64,000 nt of DNA from Xanthomonas hortorum pv. cynarae (GTDB lineage: Bacteria > Pseudomonadota > Gammaproteobacteria > Xanthomonadales > Xanthomonadaceae). Under the pieces are notes generated by a model that searched no databases, was not told the DNA's origin, and worked only from the letters and a program-made list of their open reading frames with translations. Position numbers and translations under genes: made by a program. Below are positions 1 through 9,097 of this stretch, in pieces. The number at the start of each line of letters is the position of its first letter. The first letter of the stretch is position 1. The DNA lies in the NCBI RefSeq assembly GCF_002939985.1, contig NZ_MDFM01000003.1, positions 165,684 to 229,683 on the forward strand. The letters are read 5' to 3'.

Positions 1-3000
1 GTTCGAGCAGCCGCCAACACACCACGCCATAACGACGCAGCAGCGTGCGCGCAACGTGTTCGAGGGTTTCCTGATGCCGCTCGCCGGCTTCGGCCAACGG
101 TAATTCCGGCAGCGTGCGCACCGGCGCCCAGCGACCGGCATCGCGAATGCCCAGTGCACTGGCGCGGCGACGTTGGCGCGACAGCGCGCTCGGCCGCTTC
201 GACGCCGGTACCAGCAGCGCACGCAGCCCGGCGTAACTATCGCAATGCGCGCGGCCACGCATCACCAGCTCGCTCAACGCGTCTTCCAACTCGGTGCTCA
301 TCAAGCGGGCGGCATCGGCGATCTCATCGAAGAACAACGCGCCTTGCTGCTGCAACACCTCTGCCACGCGCTGCGCGCGCGAGCCCAACGGTGCGTCATC
401 GACACCCCGTGCCAGGCTGCTCCAGCGCTGCGCTTCGCGACGCGGCAATAACACGATGGGTGTTGCGCGCAACGCGGCGCCGCTGCGGCCGCCGCCGGGA
501 CGCAGCCGTGCCCACACGGTGCGCCCGGCCGTGCACAACTCGTCCAGCCACGCCGGTTGGTAGTCGCGTACGCGCGCAGGTAGCAGCTCGCTCTCCCACA
601 GCAGCGCGGGCGCTTCGAAGCCTTCCAGCTGCCCGACAACACCGGCCAAAGCATCCGGCCCGGCCACACGGCTGGCGCTGTCGAGGTGCTGCCACTCGAA
701 CAGAAAGCGCGCGTAATCGCGTTGCGACACCGGTTCGATCTCGCGGCGCAAGCGCCCCAGGGTGTAGCGATGGATGCGCGCCAACAGATGGCGTTCGCAC
801 CATTCTTCAGCCTGCGCCTGCGCACTGAACTGCCCGGCCATGACATAGCCCTCGCGCTGCAATGCCGCCAGCGCGAGCACGATCTCGGCCTCCGGCAAAT
901 GCAGTGCGCCCGCCAATGCCGGCACCTGCGCCGGGCCGATCGCAGACAGGCGCCCGCGCAGCAGTTCGCGCACAGCCCAGTCGCGTTCCCACTCGGCGAC
1001 ACGGCAATCGGCCGGCGCCTGCAACGGCGGTTGTGGCGACGCATCTGGATACAGCGGCATGAACCAGTCGATGCGCTCGGCGCTGATCCATAGCGCGGGC
1101 GCACCGTTCACCGCGATACAGCTGGCACGACCATCGGCAGCCAGCGCAGCCAACCAGGCCTGCCATTGCGCATCGGCAGCTTCGTCGCCGGGCAGTACGC
1201 CAAGTCCGACCAGCGCTTCGTGCATTTCTTCGGCATCGCGCGGCTGCGGCCAGGCTTCCTCGCACACCGAGGCGATGGCATCGGGATCGAGCCGGCCCAG
1301 ATCGTCGCTGGTCTGCGGCGTGTAGCGGCGGTTTTGCACCGCCTGGGTGCGGCGCTCTTCCAGTGGCGCGTCGTCCAGAAACGCGTACGGACGCGCGTTC
1401 AAGGCTTCGGCCGCCAGCGGCGATGGCGCGGCCAGGTCGCGCGCCGCCACCGTGATCGCACCGGATTCCAGCCCACGCAGCACCTGCAACCAGCCTTCGC
1501 TGTCCATGGCCTGATGCAGGCAGTCTTGCAGCGTCTGCGTCACCAACGGATGGTCCGGCACCTGCCGCTCGCCGGCCAGATTCTCCGCGCAGGCCACCTG
1601 ATCGGGGAACACGCTCGCCAGCAGATCTTCGGACTTCATCCGTTGCAACTGCGGCGCCACCTTGTTGCCGCCAGTGAAGCGCGGCAACGCCATCGCATTG
1701 GTCGCATTCCAGCGCCAACGCACGCCGAACAGCGGCGCATCCAGCACCGCCTGGATCAGCACATGCTCGGCCGATGACGAGTGCAGATAACGGCCAACCT
1801 CCTCCAATGCAAAACTATGACTGGTGGACAGCGACAGCACGATCGCATCTTCGGTTGCCGCGGCCTGCAGCTCGAAATTGAAGGTACGGCAGAAGCGCTT
1901 ACGCAACGCCAGCCCCCACGCGCGATTGATGCGGCTGCCATACGGCGAGTGGATCACCAGCTGGGTGCCGCCGCTGGCATCGAAGAAGCGCTCCATCACC
2001 AGACATTGCTGGGTCGGCATAGTGCCCAGCGCCGCGCGGGCGTGCGCGAGATAGTCCACCAGTTGGCGCGCGGCTTCGGCGGCCAGACATAACTCGCTGC
2101 AGAGCCAATCGCAGGCGGCTTGATGTGGCGCGGAGGCGCGTGGCGTGCTGTCGAGTAGCGCGCCTTCGAACGGCGTGGCATCGAGGGGCATGCTGTCCAG
2201 CCGTGTGGCGATCTCGCCACGCAACCGCGACACCGCCGCCGACAATTCATCGCTGCGGCCCGGCGCCTCGCCCAGCCAGAACGGAATGTTCGGCGGCGCG
2301 CCCTTGGCATCTTCCACCCGCACGCGGCCCGCATCCACACGCAGGATGCGGTAGCTGGCATTGCCGAGTTGAAATACATCGCCGGTGAGACTTTCGACCG
2401 CGAAATCTTCGTTCACCGTGCCGATCTTTTCCGCCTGCGGCTCTAGCACCACGCTGTAATCGCCGGTTTCGGGAATGGTGCCGCCGGAGGTCAGCGCGGT
2501 CATGCGCGCGCCACGGCGTGCATGCAGGCGGCGGTGCACCGCATCGCGATGCAGATAACCCGCACGCGGCCCGCGCCGGGTACTGAAGCCCTCGCACAGC
2601 ATGCCCACCACGCGATCGAACGTCTCCCGGCACAGCTGAGCGAATGGCCACGCGCGGCGCACCAGCGCGAACAGCGCATCTTCCTCCCAGTCCTCGCAGG
2701 CGGCCTCGGCCACGAGTTGTTGTGCAAGCACATCGATCGGCGCGAGCGGAATCCGTAGCGCGTCCAGCTCGCCGCGGCGCACGCTATCGAGCAGCGCAGC
2801 GCATTCGACCAACTCGTCGCGGGTCTGCGGAAACAGCCGCGCCTTCGGCGTGCCACCGACCGCATGCCCGGCGCGTCCGGCGCGTTGCAGGAACGTGGCG
2901 ATCGAACGCGGCGAGCCGAGCTGGCAGACCAGATCGACATCGCCGATATCCAGCCCGAGTTCCAGCGATGCGGTGGCCACCAATACGGTCAATTCGCCAG

Positions 3001-3979
3001 CCTTGAGTCGCTGCTCGGCCAGCAGGCGCGTCTCGCGCGACAGGCTGCCGTGATGTGCGGCCACGCGCTGTTTGCCTAGCAGATCGCCCAGATGCCGCGC
3101 GGCCCGCTCGGCCATGCGCCGTGTGTTGACGAATACCAGCGTGGTGCGGTGTTGCTGCGCCAGCGCAGCCACCTCGGCATACACCTGCAGCCACTGGTCG
3201 TTGGACATCACCACGCTCAGCGGCGTCGGCGGTAAGGCCAGCGCGAGGTCGCGCGTGCGGGTGTAGCCGATATCCACGATGTCGCACTGCGGTGGAGGTT
3301 GCCCGTCTTCGCCGACGCCGACCAGAAATTGCGCGACCGTTTCAATCGGCTTCTGCGTGGCAGACAGCCCGATGCGGGTGATCGGGCGCTCGGCCAATCG
3401 TTGCAGGCGCTCCAGCGTCAGGCTCAGATGGCTACCGCGTTTGTCCGCCGCCACCGCATGGATTTCGTCGACGATGACGGTGCGCACGTGCCGCAGCGCG
3501 TTGCGCCCGGAGGCCGAGCCCAGCAGCACATACAAGGACTCCGGCGTGGTCACCAGAATATGCGGCGGCACGCGCCGCAGTCTGGCCCGCTCACGCTGCG
3601 GTGTGTCGCCGGTACGCACCGCCGTGCGCACTGCCACATCCGGCAAACCGCTTGCGCGCAGGGCTGCGCGGATGCCTTGCAGCGGGGCGTCCAGATTGAG
3701 ATGGATGTCGTTGGACAGCGCCTTCAGCGGCGACACGTAGACCACGCGGGTTTCGTCCGGCAATGCGCCGCCGTTGGCCAGACCATCGCGGATCAGCGCA
3801 TCGATGGCGGCGAAGAACGCGGTCAGCGTCTTGCCCGAACCGGTCGGCGCAGCCACCAGCGTGTGCCGCCCGGCCTGGATCGACGGCCAAGCGGCAATCT
3901 GCGCCGGCGTGGGCGCAGCAAAGGTCCGCGCAAACCACGCAGCGACCACAGGATGAAATTGCTGCAGAACAGGATGCAT
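1..3979 (-). CDS. lhr: Lhr-type large DEXH-box helicase (C-terminus beyond left edge)
   Basis: Superfamily 2 ATP-dependent nucleic-acid helicase of the large Lhr family, which combines two RecA-like domains with winged-helix and C-terminal beta-barrel domains and is linked to DNA repair. Translating back from the ATG at 3979 gives an open frame to base 1 (about 1326 codons). Visible motifs are a Q-motif-like TPAQ near residue 24, Walker A APTGSGKT near 44-51, the DEXH box DEIH at 171-174 and a motif III-like LSAT shortly after. The last segment, around bases 1-60, reads like the RRYGVV stretch of Lhr C-terminal regions. The family is usually about 1400-1540 residues, so only a short tail is missing. 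No partner gene is visible. Confident family call; the cellular role is from family knowledge. Confidence 0.9.
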   Translation of the reverse strand, partial: MHPVLQQFHPVVAAWFARTFAAPTPAQIAAWPSIQAGRHTLVAAPTGSGKTLTAFFAAIDALIRDGLANGGALPDETRVVYVSPLKALSNDIHLNLDAPLQGIRAALRASGLPDVAVRTAVRTGDTPQRERARLRRVPPHILVTTPESLYVLLGSASGRNALRHVRTVIVDEIHAVAADKRGSHLSLTLERLQRLAERPITRIGLSATQKPIETVAQFLVGVGEDGQPPPQCDIVDIGYTRTRDLALALPPTPLSVVMSNDQWLQVYAEVAALAQQHRTTLVFVNTRRMAERAARHLGDLLGKQRVAAHHGSLSRETRLLAEQRLKAGELTVLVATASLELGLDIGDVDLVCQLGSPRSIATFLQRAGRAGHAVGGTPKARLFPQTRDELVECAALLDSVRRGELDALRIPLAPIDVLAQQLVAEAACEDWEEDALFALVRRAWPFAQLCRETFDRVVGMLCEGFSTRRGPRAGYLHRDAVHRRLHARRGARMTALTSGGTIPETGDYSVVLEPQAEKIGTVNEDFAVESLTGDVFQLGNASYRILRVDAGRVRVEDAKGAPPNIPFWLGEAPGRSDELSAAVSRLRGEIATRLDSMPLDATPFEGALLDSTPRASAPHQAACDWLCSELCLAAEAARQLVDYLAHARAALGTMPTQQCLVMERFFDASGGTQLVIHSPYGSRINRAWGLALRKRFCRTFNFELQAAATEDAIVLSLSTSHSFALEEVGRYLHSSSAEHVLIQAVLDAPLFGVRWRWNATNAMALPRFTGGNKVAPQLQRMKSEDLLASVFPDQVACAENLAGERQVPDHPLVTQTLQDCLHQAMDSEGWLQVLRGLESGAITVAARDLAAPSPLAAEALNARPYAFLDDAPLEERRTQAVQNRRYTPQTSDDLGRLDPDAIASVCEEAWPQPRDAEEMHEALVGLGVLPGDEAADAQWQAWLAALAADGRASCIAVNGAPALWISAERIDWFMPLYPDASPQPPLQAPADCRVAEWERDWAVRELLRGRLSAIGPAQVPALAGALHLPEAEIVLALAALQREGYVMAGQFSAQAQAEEWCERHLLARIHRYTLGRLRREIEPVSQRDYARFLFEWQHLDSASRVAGPDALAGVVGQLEGFEAPALLWESELLPARVRDYQPAWLDELCTAGRTVWARLRPGGGRSGAALRATPIVLLPRREAQRWSSLARGVDDAPLGSRAQRVAEVLQQQGALFFDEIADAARLMSTELEDALSELVMRGRAHCDSYAGLRALLVPASKRPSALSRQRRRASALGIRDAGRWAPVRTLPELPLAEAGERHQETLEHVARTLLRRYGVVCWRLLE

Positions 3980-4414
3980 GGATGGTGCCCAAAGCCGCGA
4001 CGGCAACCGGCCGCGCGGCAATCGGATTCAACTCGGCAGGACTGCTATGGATGGGGGTGCGGTGCAACGCATGCAAGACTGATGTGGCCTTGGCGGCAAT
4101 CGATTCAAAGCGCCCCCACCGTGTAGCCGCTCGGCCCGCCCAACCAATGCCCGACATTGAGGCTGTCGGCCCCAGCATGGCGGGCGGGTGGCCGGTTTGA
4201 GGCTCAGCCCCATGCCGTAAGACGCGAGCGAGCCCGGCACGTGCGTGCTCCCTTCATAGCGGGCATGCCGGATGATGCGTTGCCGGTGTGCACTGGACTG
4301 GCGTCACGCCCTTGTTGCTCTACCATCGGTTTAGGTTCACCAGCATCCCGCAAGGGATAATCAAAGGTCCAGCACAGGTCCGCTATTTATCGTGGTTGGT
4401 GCATGTGAATTTGA
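3980..4414. other. Intergenic spacer between helicase start and effector stop
   Basis: 435 bases without a convincing gene. It must hold the helicase promoter (transcription leftward) and the 3' end of the effector transcript. Composition drops in GC toward the effector side. No tRNA, IS end or clear hairpin terminator was recognised. Confidence 0.6.
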
Positions 4415-6073
4415 CTAGCCCGAAATATCTGAACCAACTTTTTCCCGAAGCCAGGCGTTTTCCGCCTTCTGCTTGCGATCCAAAAAGTCTGAAGCAAGCT
4501 CATTATACTTTATCGACTCAGCCACATGCGCGTCATCGCCGGGCGGCACGTCCAGCTCATAGAACGCATCATTATTGAACGACTCCATCAATGCCTCGTA
4601 TTCAGCGGCATACAATTGCTTGACCCCCGCTCTCCACGTCTCGTTAGCCAACAGAAAATCACCGAATGCATCCTTATCCCGTTCGCGCTCGCGAACAGAG
4701 CTTGCTAGCGTGGTCAAATCTTCATTGGTCAACGCACTTATCGGCTGGAATATCATCGATGACGGCACGTTCGGCAAATCGAGCTCCTCACTCAACATCA
4801 CCTTGGCATGCATCATCGTTTCCACCGGCTCATCTTCAAGCGTCTTCAACCTTTGGACAAGCTGCGACTGCCTGAGTGATTGCTCTTCGGTTGGCAACCC
4901 ACCATTGTCTGCGAGCTGGGCATATTGCCTTAATGCCTCGCCATTGCTTGCGAGCTGGGCATATTCACTTCGACGTTGAATCAAATATTGCATCATCCCG
5001 ACCACATACTGCACCCCAGGGTCAGTCGGCGCGGCCGGCAGTTGCCCCGCCACGTACCTCGCAAAAATGTCTTGTACCACGGAAGCAAGTTCCCTTGAAT
5101 CCTCACTGTCTGAAGACCCGGATTGCTCAAGCCTAGCCATCAGCTCGCCGATTCTCGGGTCGAGTGGGGCCAGTAGTTGAAAATTTTCAATCAAGTTTAC
5201 TAGACCGCTGTGGATATCCGCTACGCAGGCCTGTAGCGCAAGTGCACTTGAGAACTGTTCAAGCTCCGTCGTGCAGGCTTTGATGGAATGTTCGATGAAG
5301 CGATGCACTTCCGACTCGAGCGCATCCAGGCGAAACTGCCGGCTCGCCCAAGCCTGCAACCCGGCAGCATTGAGCCTTCCTTGCTTCACGGCTAGTGACA
5401 TCTGGTGATTACGAACCGTATTGACGATGGCCGAGAATCCGGTTGAAACATTGTCATGGCATGTCCCAAGCGCACTCTCCGCCATTGCAAACACCAGCTT
5501 GCGTAATTCAGGATCTGCGGCGACTGCGTTGATCACTTCCGCTCCCAGTTGCAGCACCTCACCCTTTTCAATTTCCGACTGGTGCGCTGTTGCTTCATAG
5601 CGCTTCTCGAGAAGCTCGGAAAACTGTCCCGCGTTAGACTCATCATCGAACGCGTGCGCGTTTTCCAGGCACGGCTGGCAGGCCGCTGTCAGCCAATGAT
5701 CAACCTGCTCCCCGAGAGCCCGCGGCGGCGACTCGTCCGTGCCCCCCAATTGCGAATTCTCGTGGATTTGCAACGCGCGCATGGCCTCGGACCAAGCCAC
5801 GAAATCAAACGCTTCCGCAGGGGGCGGGGCAGACGCACTGGCACTGCCCTCCGCTTGACTGTGGACCTGTGAAGATGGCTGAGCCCGGGAACGCAACGGA
5901 GACCGAGACCGGGAAGAAAGACCGGCAAGCGGACCGGCGCCGGGGTGAGGGGGGGACGCGGATGGGTGCGAAGAATCGGGTACCGCAACGTGATGCTGAC
6001 CAACCTGATCATCGACCGGCACCCGGCTCGTTGACGGCACGCCGGAGGACGAAGGAATGGGAAGACGTGACAT
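4415..6073 (-). CDS. Candidate type III effector with NEL-type E3 ubiquitin ligase domain, no LRR
   Basis: 552 residues from the ATG at 6073, which has a purine-rich AAAGGGGAAAGAG ribosome site; an upstream in-frame start at 6208 is less likely. Residues 1-90 are Ser/Pro/Arg-rich and look disordered, as in type III secretion signals. Residues from about 125 resemble the NEL domain of IpaH/SspH-type E3 ligases: a CxD catalytic motif (C205-H206-D207), FRLDALE at 247-253 matching the conserved FRL-x-LE stretch, LDLPNVPSSMIF at 431-442 matching the LxLP...MRF block, and a TWR near 479-481. There are no leucine-rich repeats, and about 150 extra residues lie between the FRL and LDLP blocks. The known reaction is ubiquitin transfer through the Cys inside host cells. 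The gene is visibly less GC-rich than its neighbours and sits behind a PIP box. Function is inferred; it may correspond to a Xop family I cannot name. Confidence 0.72.
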   Translation of the reverse strand: MSRLPIPSSSGVPSTSRVPVDDQVGQHHVAVPDSSHPSASPPHPGAGPLAGLSSRSRSPLRSRAQPSSQVHSQAEGSASASAPPPAEAFDFVAWSEAMRALQIHENSQLGGTDESPPRALGEQVDHWLTAACQPCLENAHAFDDESNAGQFSELLEKRYEATAHQSEIEKGEVLQLGAEVINAVAADPELRKLVFAMAESALGTCHDNVSTGFSAIVNTVRNHQMSLAVKQGRLNAAGLQAWASRQFRLDALESEVHRFIEHSIKACTTELEQFSSALALQACVADIHSGLVNLIENFQLLAPLDPRIGELMARLEQSGSSDSEDSRELASVVQDIFARYVAGQLPAAPTDPGVQYVVGMMQYLIQRRSEYAQLASNGEALRQYAQLADNGGLPTEEQSLRQSQLVQRLKTLEDEPVETMMHAKVMLSEELDLPNVPSSMIFQPISALTNEDLTTLASSVRERERDKDAFGDFLLANETWRAGVKQLYAAEYEALMESFNNDAFYELDVPPGDDAHVAESIKYNELASDFLDRKQKAENAWLREKVGSDISG

Positions 6074-6190
6074 GAGCTCTTTCCCCTTTACACGTGTATT
6101 GGCACGATGGCGCCCAGCGAAAAATGCCGGACAGACTGCATTGGTTTGAAGCGTTTTGTCCCTGTCGTGGCTGACCGACTCAGGTTGGCC

Positions 6191-6252
6191 ATGATATTGG
6201 ACACACACGCTACATCCCGACCCACCGCCGAAGAAACCCTTCCAGCTGCGAA
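6191..6252 (-). promoter_or_regulatory. Plant-inducible promoter (PIP) box and -10 for the NEL gene
   Basis: On the minus strand TTCGC (6252-6248), 15 bases, then TTCGG (6232-6228): this fits TTCGB-N15-TTCGB, the HrpX-binding PIP box of Xanthomonas. Thirty-one bases further on is TATCAT (6196-6191), which fits the YANNNT -10 seen 30-32 bases from functional PIP boxes. The leader to the ATG at 6073 would be roughly 110 bases. Both elements point to the NEL gene and nothing else. Confidence 0.75.
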
Positions 6253-6444
6253 GCGTGCATGGCGCGATGCGTTTTAATGGCGCAGCGGCATCTCGTCGCG
6301 AGCGGTGACGCCGGCAAGCCTGTCGTCAACGCTCAGGCGTTCGAGATGGCGCATCGGTGGCTTTCTTGATGTGCGCGCACCTACAACGGTGCCGCGCGAA
6401 AAGGCCATTGTGGACCGGCCCGCTGCCATGGCACATTGGCTGCC

Positions 6445-6789
6445 ATGCCCAGTCTCATCCTGTTCATGATTGCCGGCGCAGCGCTGTTCGCGTTCTGGAA
6501 CTCCTCGCGTGCCGCTGCCGAACGCGCCGACACCCTCGGCCGCAATGCCTGCCGCGCCGCCGATGTGCAGTGGCTGGACCAGAGCGTGCATTCCACCAAC
6601 ATCCGCATCTACCGCAAGCCCAATGGCTGGCTGGGCTTCGAGCGGACGTTCCGGTTCGAGTATTCGCACGATGGCATCGACCGGCATAGTGGCCGCCTGG
6701 TGCTGCGCGGCGATCAGCTGATCGCCTTCACCGGACCACAAGTGGCAACGGTGACGCCGTTGAGCCCGGACCATCAGCGTTTGAATTGA
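6445..6789 (+). CDS. DUF3301 family protein
   Basis: 114 residues beginning MPSLILFMIAG, a single N-terminal hydrophobic segment (about residues 2-18) followed by a soluble domain. The length, the N-terminal membrane anchor and the RIYRKPNGWLGFERTFRFEY-like stretch near residues 54-73 match the uncharacterised DUF3301 family of gammaproteobacteria. An ATG three codons upstream (6436) is possible, but 6445 matches the usual MP start. It is convergent with sspB. No function is known. Confidence 0.75.
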   Translation: MPSLILFMIAGAALFAFWNSSRAAAERADTLGRNACRAADVQWLDQSVHSTNIRIYRKPNGWLGFERTFRFEYSHDGIDRHSGRLVLRGDQLIAFTGPQVATVTPLSPDHQRLN

Positions 6790-7021
6790 GTGTGGCTTGA
6801 CTGGCTTGCGCAGATCCGAATGCATCTTCTGCGCTTGATCATGCGCCACTGAAGTCTGCTCAGCACTGATCATGCATCGACAGCACCGATGCGTCGATTG
6901 CAGCACGCCTGTCCAACGGCACGTCTGTCCATCTGTGCCGCACGCGCACAGTGCGCATCAGTAACCGAAGCGCCTGCCACACATCGAACGCCGGACGCGC
7001 AATGCGCGCCCGGACGTCCAC

Positions 7022-7465
7022 TTACTTGACCACACGCAAATGCGGGCGCTTGCCGGCACTCGGCGGCTCGTCCGGCGTAGCCGGGCTCGGTGGCGGCGGT
7101 GCACCGGGATCCGGTGGCTCGGTGCTGGTGCCCGGGATGTCGTCCGGCAAGGCCATGCCCTGCCCAGTCTCGCGTGCGTACACCGCCAGCACGGCGGCCA
7201 TCGGCACCATCACCGGATAGCTGACGCCGCCGAAGCGTGCAGTAAAACGCACGCTTTCGTGGTCGACCTGCAGCCCGACCACGGCGCGCTCGGCGATGTT
7301 CAATACGACGCGGCCGTCTTTGACGGCACTGGCAGGCACCTGCACGCCAGGCAAGCCTGCGTCCACCAGAACGTGCGGCGTCATGCCGTTGTCGTTGATC
7401 CATTCGACCAAGGCCCGCAACAGGTACGGGCGATGGCTGGTCATGCGGGGGAAATCTTCGCTCAT
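7022..7465 (-). CDS. sspB: ClpXP specificity-enhancing factor SspB
   Basis: Adaptor that binds ssrA-tagged and other substrates and hands them to ClpXP. 147 residues: the N-terminal substrate-binding domain contains RPYLLRALVEW and GLPGVQVP, as in E. coli SspB; a Pro-rich flexible linker follows (about 106-137); the protein ends in LRVVK, the short C-terminal module that docks on ClpX. A second ATG at 7444 (MTSHRPY) would also leave the fold intact. It lies 78 bases downstream of sspA on the same strand, the conserved sspAB order. Confidence 0.95.
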   Translation of the reverse strand: MSEDFPRMTSHRPYLLRALVEWINDNGMTPHVLVDAGLPGVQVPASAVKDGRVVLNIAERAVVGLQVDHESVRFTARFGGVSYPVMVPMAAVLAVYARETGQGMALPDDIPGTSTEPPDPGAPPPPSPATPDEPPSAGKRPHLRVVK

Positions 7466-7543
7466 GGCGTCATTTTACCCGCACACGACCCGTAGCGGCG
7501 GCGCTACGATCGGACCTCGGTCTGTTGGCATACAGCCCTCGCA

Positions 7544-8179
7544 TCAGCCCGGCATGTCGCGCAGTTTGCGTTCCTGATCGGTGAGGCTACGGATGAAGCC
7601 GGGATTGCGGAAGATCCGGTTGCCGTAGTCCTCGATCGCCTTGCCGTCCTTGGGCAGCCCGATTTCCAATGCGTCCAGTCGCCAGATGATCGGCGCCATC
7701 GCGCAATCGGCCAGACTCATTTCCGGATTGAGGAAGAATTTGCTGGCCTTGAACAGCGGCACCGAGGCGGTGAGCAGTTCCTTCAGGCGCTTTCGGCCGG
7801 CTTCGGCCTGGGTCTTGTTGCCGAGCTGGATGGCCTGCACCTGCGGCACCCAGTCGTGCTCGATCCGCAGCATCGCCAGACGCAGGCGCGCGCGCGACAG
7901 CGGGTCGACCGGCATCAGCGGCGGATGCGGATAGCGCTCGTCCAGGTACTCGCTGACCACCGATGCGGCGTACAGCACCAGGTCGCGTTCGACCAGGGTG
8001 GGAACCGAGTGATAGGGATTGAGATCGATCAGATCTTCGGGAGGATTTTGTGGGTCGACCGGCACCAGGTCGTAGGTCACCCCTTTCGCCGCCAGGACCA
8101 AGCGGACCCGGTGGCACAACACGTCGTCGTTGGACGAAAACAAAGTCAAGGTATTTCGCATACGCACACTCGTCGCCAT
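7544..8179 (-). CDS. sspA: Stringent starvation protein A (GST-fold)
   Basis: RNA-polymerase-associated regulator with a glutathione S-transferase fold but no GST activity in characterised homologues. 211 residues: an N-terminal thioredoxin-like half with LTLFSSNDDVLCHRVRLVL and an NPYHSVPTLVERD stretch, then an all-helical half with MSLADCAMAPIIWRL. The start MATSVRMRNTLTLF is chosen; an internal ATG at residue 6 is possible. It is followed by sspB and probably cotranscribed with it. The region upstream (8180-9097) has no gene and is taken up largely by repeats. Confidence 0.93.
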   Translation of the reverse strand: MATSVRMRNTLTLFSSNDDVLCHRVRLVLAAKGVTYDLVPVDPQNPPEDLIDLNPYHSVPTLVERDLVLYAASVVSEYLDERYPHPPLMPVDPLSRARLRLAMLRIEHDWVPQVQAIQLGNKTQAEAGRKRLKELLTASVPLFKASKFFLNPEMSLADCAMAPIIWRLDALEIGLPKDGKAIEDYGNRIFRNPGFIRSLTDQERKLRDMPG

Positions 8180-8361
8180 TCAAGGCTCTCCGACGACCGG
8201 AATCCGCCGGCCGCATCGGCGCAGCCGGCCCAACGCCGACCGTCACCACGGTCCTTCGAGTGTGCAATCACGTCACGCAAAAGCCAAGGGTGATAAGGCC
8301 TCAAAACACGAACAGGCCATGTTGTCTTGTTGAATGACGGGCGTGCCAGGCGATTACGCAT

Positions 8362-8652
8362 CATCGACAGGTGGGTTTGCGGCTGATCTGCGGGTTTGCG
8401 GCAGGGCCCTTGCCCGCCCACCATCGCGCGACACGCCGCAAGTAAGCCCTTGTAGCGTCATCGGCATGTTGGTTCGCGGCTGATCTGCGGATTTGCTGCA
8501 GGGCCCTTGCCGGCCCACCATCGCGGGACACGCCGCAAGTACGTCCTTGTAGCGTCATCGGCACGTTGGTTCGCGCCTGATCTGCAGATTTGCTGCAGGG
8601 CCCTTGCCCGCCCACCATCGCGGGACACGCCGCAAGTACGTCCGTGTAGGCT
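8362..8652. repeat. Three 97-bp tandem units
   Basis: Units start at 8362, 8459 and 8556, exactly 97 bases apart, each beginning CATCG and containing GCTGATCTGC and GCAGGGCCCTTGCC. Each carries the left arm and the first part of the hairpin repeat that follows, but only the third runs into a complete hairpin. The copies differ by several substitutions. Short open frames through them are by-products of the repeat. Confidence 0.9.
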
Positions 8653-8703
8653 CTTACGCGGCATCCATGCCGCGTAAGGTCCCGCGATGGTGGGCGGGCA
8701 AGG
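8602..8703 (+). repeat. Two-stem repeat, type 1, copy 1
   Basis: A perfect 25-bp inverted repeat (8602-8626 with 8679-8703) encloses a segment starting ACACGCCGCAAGTACGTCC and an inner 12-bp stem, CTTACGCGGCAT / ATGCCGCGTAAG (8653-8678), with a 2-base loop. It is followed by a GATGGTCGGTGTGCAT motif. The same 102-base element recurs at 40912, 44659 and 45065. Confidence 0.92.
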
Positions 8704-8761
8704 ACCAGTCGAGATGGTCGGTGTGCATGTTTTCAACAAAGCACCGACTCACTCTACTGGT

Positions 8762-8864
8762 GCGGTGTCCTCGCCGATTGCGGGACCGTGTGGCGGCATG
8801 GATGCCGCCACCGAGCCTACACGGACGTACTTGCGGCGTGTCCCGCGAGCGGTGAGGACATCGC
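8762..8864 (-). repeat. Two-stem repeat, type 2, copy 1
   Basis: 103 bases. Read on the minus strand it has the same plan as type 1: the same GGGACACGCCGCAAGTACG segment, an inner stem around GCGGCATCCATGCCGC, then a closing arm. The outer and inner arm sequences differ from type 1 but still pair. It lies 58 bases from the type 1 copy in opposite orientation, as at 41153 and 44820. Confidence 0.88.
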
Positions 8865-9097
8865 GCCCTCCGACCAACCGACCAACACGACCTGGACTAT
8901 CGAGATAGTGCCAAGAGCGGCTAACAAAAATGACTGCGCGACACCCAAACAGGCGCAGCCCGTGCTCGGAATCGCATGTACCACTCGGACACTCCGGTTC
9001 CTCCACAGCGTCCACATCCGCTTGGCGATTACCAGGTTGTGTACCTGCTTTCGGGCGGCTGCGGCAGTGCGCGGCCGCCGCAGGATTTACAGCCTAA

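Noticed and set aside
8362..8652. CRISPR array
   Set aside because: Units are 97 bp and similar throughout, without short repeats alternating with unique spacers; no cas genes in the window.
8340..9017. Several 60-110 codon frames in the repeat block near sspA, and similar ones at 40818-41368 and 44192-45228
   Set aside because: They translate the repeats (MVGGQGP, RRKYVHVGS and similar) and change frame with each copy, so they are repeat by-products. Phase-variable coding was considered, but there is no start-site or codon-bias support.
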